A stretch of DNA of 7,397 nt, from the NCBI GenBank assembly GCA_016926495.1, contig JAFGOL010000085.1, forward strand, positions 1 through 7,397, in the 5' to 3' direction. Shown piece by piece: positions 6,960 through 7,397 of this stretch; the first letter of the stretch is position 1, and each line of letters opens with the position of its first letter. The stretch comes from Oligoflexia bacterium. Lineage in GTDB: Bacteria > Bdellovibrionota > JAFGOL01. A model generated the notes under the pieces. The model did not search any database. It was not told the origin of the DNA and saw only the letters and a list, made by a program, of their open reading frames with translations. A program made the position numbers and the translations under genes.

Positions 6960-7397
6960 ATGCTATATCTTAAAAAAGTTCTTCAGCTATTGAATGATCA
7001 GTATGCCGATTTTTCCTATATTATACAAAAAAAAGTTTCTATTTTGCTTGCTGTCCTTGTTGTATATATTATGTCCGCTGCCACCGGAATATTATTTATT
7101 TTTTTTGTCCTGGAATTTACTAATGACTTGATATCTATATTTATAATAAATTGCGGATTGATTATTTTTTCCGTTTTAGGGGTTTATTATCTGTTCAAGG
7201 GTAAGTACCATAAGGTAGTTATTCCTATTATTTTATACAGTACTTTTTATATCTCGGTAGGAAGTTTTGCCAGGCTTGAGACCACAATACATTCGGGCAC
7301 TAATGATTTTGCATTTTTTGGTTTTTGCGTTATATCTCTTGCTGCTTTTTTTGGTTCCAAAAGATTGCTTCTTGTTATTACGCTGTATTTTTTTATA
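6960..7397 (+). CDS. Multi-pass membrane protein, N-terminal part, possible sensor
   Basis: An open frame of 146 codons running off the right window edge. It begins with a short, mostly soluble stretch (MLYLKKVLQLLNDQYADFSY, 1-20) with charged residues up to about 25. Then come hydrophobic segments at about 26-52, 57-79, 85-103, 118-132 and from 136 to the edge, so at least four or five membrane helices. Short charged turns (KGKYHK at 80-85, SKR at 133-135) fit inside loops. There is no signal peptide. A short N-terminal helix followed by several membrane helices is common in bacterial signalling proteins whose output domain (kinase, phosphatase, cyclase or chemotaxis) lies further on, but no such domain is in the window, so this is a guess. 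The in-frame stop at 6948 limits the start; ATG 6960 is the first possible. No ribosome binding site is visible. Base composition is much more AT-rich than groEL or the transporter genes. Confidence 0.75.
   Translation, partial: MLYLKKVLQLLNDQYADFSYIIQKKVSILLAVLVVYIMSAATGILFIFFVLEFTNDLISIFIINCGLIIFSVLGVYYLFKGKYHKVVIPIILYSTFYISVGSFARLETTIHSGTNDFAFFGFCVISLAAFFGSKRLLLVITLYFFI

Overview
The window looks like chromosomal DNA from a Gram-negative (diderm) bacterium. The evidence is a group I chaperonin pair with a GGM-type GroEL tail and a secreted lipoprotein with a lipobox. GC is moderate over the left two thirds, roughly 45-55% where I hand-counted, and falls to about 30% at the right end. The phylum cannot be fixed from the sequence; a Desulfobacterota-like or candidate-phylum lineage is only a guess. 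All supported genes lie on the + strand.

Layout. (1) Positions 2-1851 hold the 3' part of groES and a complete groEL. (2) A near-perfect Rho-independent terminator at 1902-1935 should close the groESL transcript, but it lies inside the first codons of the next gene. (3) Positions 1878-4813 form a tight three-gene run: a FecCD/BtuC-type ABC importer permease, its ATPase (overlapping by 14 bases), and a TerC-family membrane protein with an extra C-terminal PGPGW-type membrane domain (13 bases further on). No substrate-binding protein is present. The mix of an importer and a TerC protein suggests metal or metal-chelate homeostasis; this is inference. (4) Positions 4890-6689 encode a 599-residue lipoprotein made of three tandem copies of a roughly 178-residue, probably all-beta module that I do not recognise as a named family. 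(5) Positions 6690-6959 are a 270-base AT-rich intergenic region with two notable inverted repeats, a weak terminator candidate and a possible tiny ORF. (6) From 6960 to the window edge runs the N-terminal half or less of a multi-pass membrane protein that may be a sensor or signalling protein.

How the genes work together. groES and groEL form the cytoplasmic folding machine. The permease and ATPase would form the inner-membrane part of one importer. The TerC protein is probably expressed with them. The lipoprotein and the last membrane protein look like separate transcription units, each with its own upstream region. The observations most worth a second look are the terminator embedded in the permease start, the TerC-PGPGW fusion beside an importer with no binding protein, the triple-module lipoprotein, and the dyad sitting between candidate promoter boxes in front of the last gene. 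I do not see a clearly new defence or mobile system here.
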